From Streptomonospora alba (GTDB lineage: Bacteria; Actinomycetota; Actinomycetes; Streptosporangiales; Streptosporangiaceae): a stretch of DNA of 64,000 nucleotides. How positions within the stretch are numbered: the first letter of the stretch is position 1; each line of letters starts with the position of its first letter. The stretch spans positions 1 to 64,000 of the forward strand of contig NZ_JROO01000046.1 in assembly GCF_000826685.1 (NCBI RefSeq). Reading direction: 5' to 3'. The notes beneath the pieces were generated by a model. That model had not been told where the DNA came from, searched no databases, and saw only the letters and a list, made by a program, of their open reading frames with translations. The translations under genes and the position numbers were made by a program. This document shows positions 63,366 to 64,000 of this stretch, one piece after another.

Positions 63366-63791
63366 GGAGTCCAGTATGCCCGGGAGTGCGTGCTTCGGGC
63401 TATTCCGTTTCCCGGGAGGGGCGGTGCCGGCCGTCAGGAGACGAGGGAAGGCGGTCGGCGGCCCGCCGGCACTCGGCCACGGGCGAAGGCCGACCGCGGA
63501 GCCGCGGCCGCCCGGCTCGGGCCGCCTCGGGCTCCGTCCGCCCGGGCTCGGGCCGAGGGAGGAGGGCCGATGCGGGCCGCATGGCGGTGAGAGCGGAGTC
63601 GGCGGTCGCGGCATCGGGGCGCCCGGCGCTCCGGTGCTCATTCGTGGGAGGCCGGGCGCCGAGCCGGGATGAAGCCGCCCGGCTCCGCCCGGTCGGAGCC
63701 GGCCCGCCCGGTCCCGACCGGGCGCGCGGACCAGACAGGGTCTGCACCGGCGCCGGTCCGGCCTCGGTGCCGATCCGGACGAGGCTTCGGA
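63366..63791. other. GC-rich intergenic region, no gene seen
   Basis: About 425 nt of extremely GC-rich DNA between the LAL regulator and the cut gene at the window edge. The first 15 nt hold the regulator's -10 box. Open frames here are Arg/Pro/Gly-rich without coding bias. No repeats or hairpins stand out beyond general GC richness. Confidence 0.4.
63373..63378 (-). promoter_or_regulatory. Leaderless -10 box for the LAL regulator
   Basis: On the minus strand CATACT is followed by 7 nt and then ATG 63365. No ribosome site is visible. Confidence 0.5.
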
Positions 63792-64000
63792 TCAGCACCC
63801 GGCCGGAACGCGTTCGGTGGCGGACCCCGGTTCGGCCGCATCGGCCGCACGAGCCGGGGCGTCCGCGCCGGCGCCTGCCGCCTGCGGCACCGACGGCGGC
63901 TGTTCGGGCGCCTCGCGCGGCCGTCCGCCCTCCGGCCCTCCGGTGTTGCGGCCGTTCCGCCGGTGCAGCGACCGCGCCGCGCGCATCGCGAGCCGCAGCG
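63792..64000 (-). CDS. C-terminal end of an unidentified protein, cut by the window edge
   Basis: The minus-strand frame is open from the window end to TGA 63792. The visible residues begin LRLAMRAARSLHRRNGRN and continue as a Pro/Gly/Ala-rich disordered tail of about 45 residues. The upstream part of the gene lies beyond base 64000, so no function can be given. A basic amphipathic start suggests the end of a membrane protein or enzyme, but this is a guess. Confidence 0.45.
   Translation of the reverse strand, partial: LRLAMRAARSLHRRNGRNTGGPEGGRPREAPEQPPSVPQAAGAGADAPARAADAAEPGSATERVPAGC

Overview
The window is chromosomal DNA of a very high-GC actinobacterium. Evidence: strong GC bias at third codon positions, frequent GTG starts, many 4-nt ATGA/GTGA gene overlaps, F420-dependent enzymes (npdG and two LLM oxidoreductases), a GlnA2-type glutamine synthetase, and -10 boxes placed only 6-8 nt before start codons (leaderless genes). 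Gene content fits Streptosporangiales, perhaps Nocardiopsaceae; that placement is inference. I saw no rRNA, tRNA, CRISPR array, phage gene or intact insertion sequence.

Layout. 0-4.2 kb: a copper module (csoR and copZ-like, probably continuing left of base 1), small conserved proteins (DUF2630, DUF4126), a HAD phosphatase and superoxide dismutase. 4.4-12.1 kb: three genes of a type II Wadjet (JetABCD) anti-plasmid SMC system, jetA (DUF2397), jetB (DUF2398) and jetC (TIGR02680 SMC-like ATPase), with no visible jetD nuclease. 12.2-20.4 kb: a probable surface-glycan cluster: a sulfotransferase-like gene, an acyltransferase-SGNH fusion, a membrane-anchored methyltransferase and two glycosyltransferases, the last three translationally coupled. 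20.4-25 kb: a MaoC hydratase, then alanine dehydrogenase flanked by an enolase-superfamily homologue and a dihydroorotase-like amidohydrolase homologue, both of which have lost their catalytic or metal-binding residues. 25.6-31 kb: a CopD-CtaG copper/cytochrome oxidase assembly fusion, an F420 oxidoreductase, a P-loop kinase-like protein and an aldo/keto reductase. 31-31.65 kb: a decayed HTH/PIN toxin-antitoxin module. 31.7-35.9 kb: sbcC-sbcD.

36-43.7 kb: an O-methyltransferase, a YdjM-like membrane protein, and a five-gene peptide ABC transporter operon whose binding protein appears held by a C-terminal membrane helix rather than a lipid. 43.7-45 kb: a CYP152-type peroxygenase P450. 46-52.4 kb: a run of peptidases (methionine aminopeptidase, M55 D-aminopeptidase, M20, S9, S66), suggesting peptide and cell-wall peptide turnover. 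52.5-60.2 kb: npdG, an F420 oxidoreductase, panB, a LuxR-type response regulator, glnA2 and nadE. 60.3-63.4 kb: a large LuxR-family ATPase regulator, followed by the end of an unidentified gene cut by the window edge.

The most interesting points are the jetD-less Wadjet locus and its unusual jetC start region, the two substituted barrel enzymes either side of ald, the broken PIN toxin module, and the recurrent leaderless promoter pattern.
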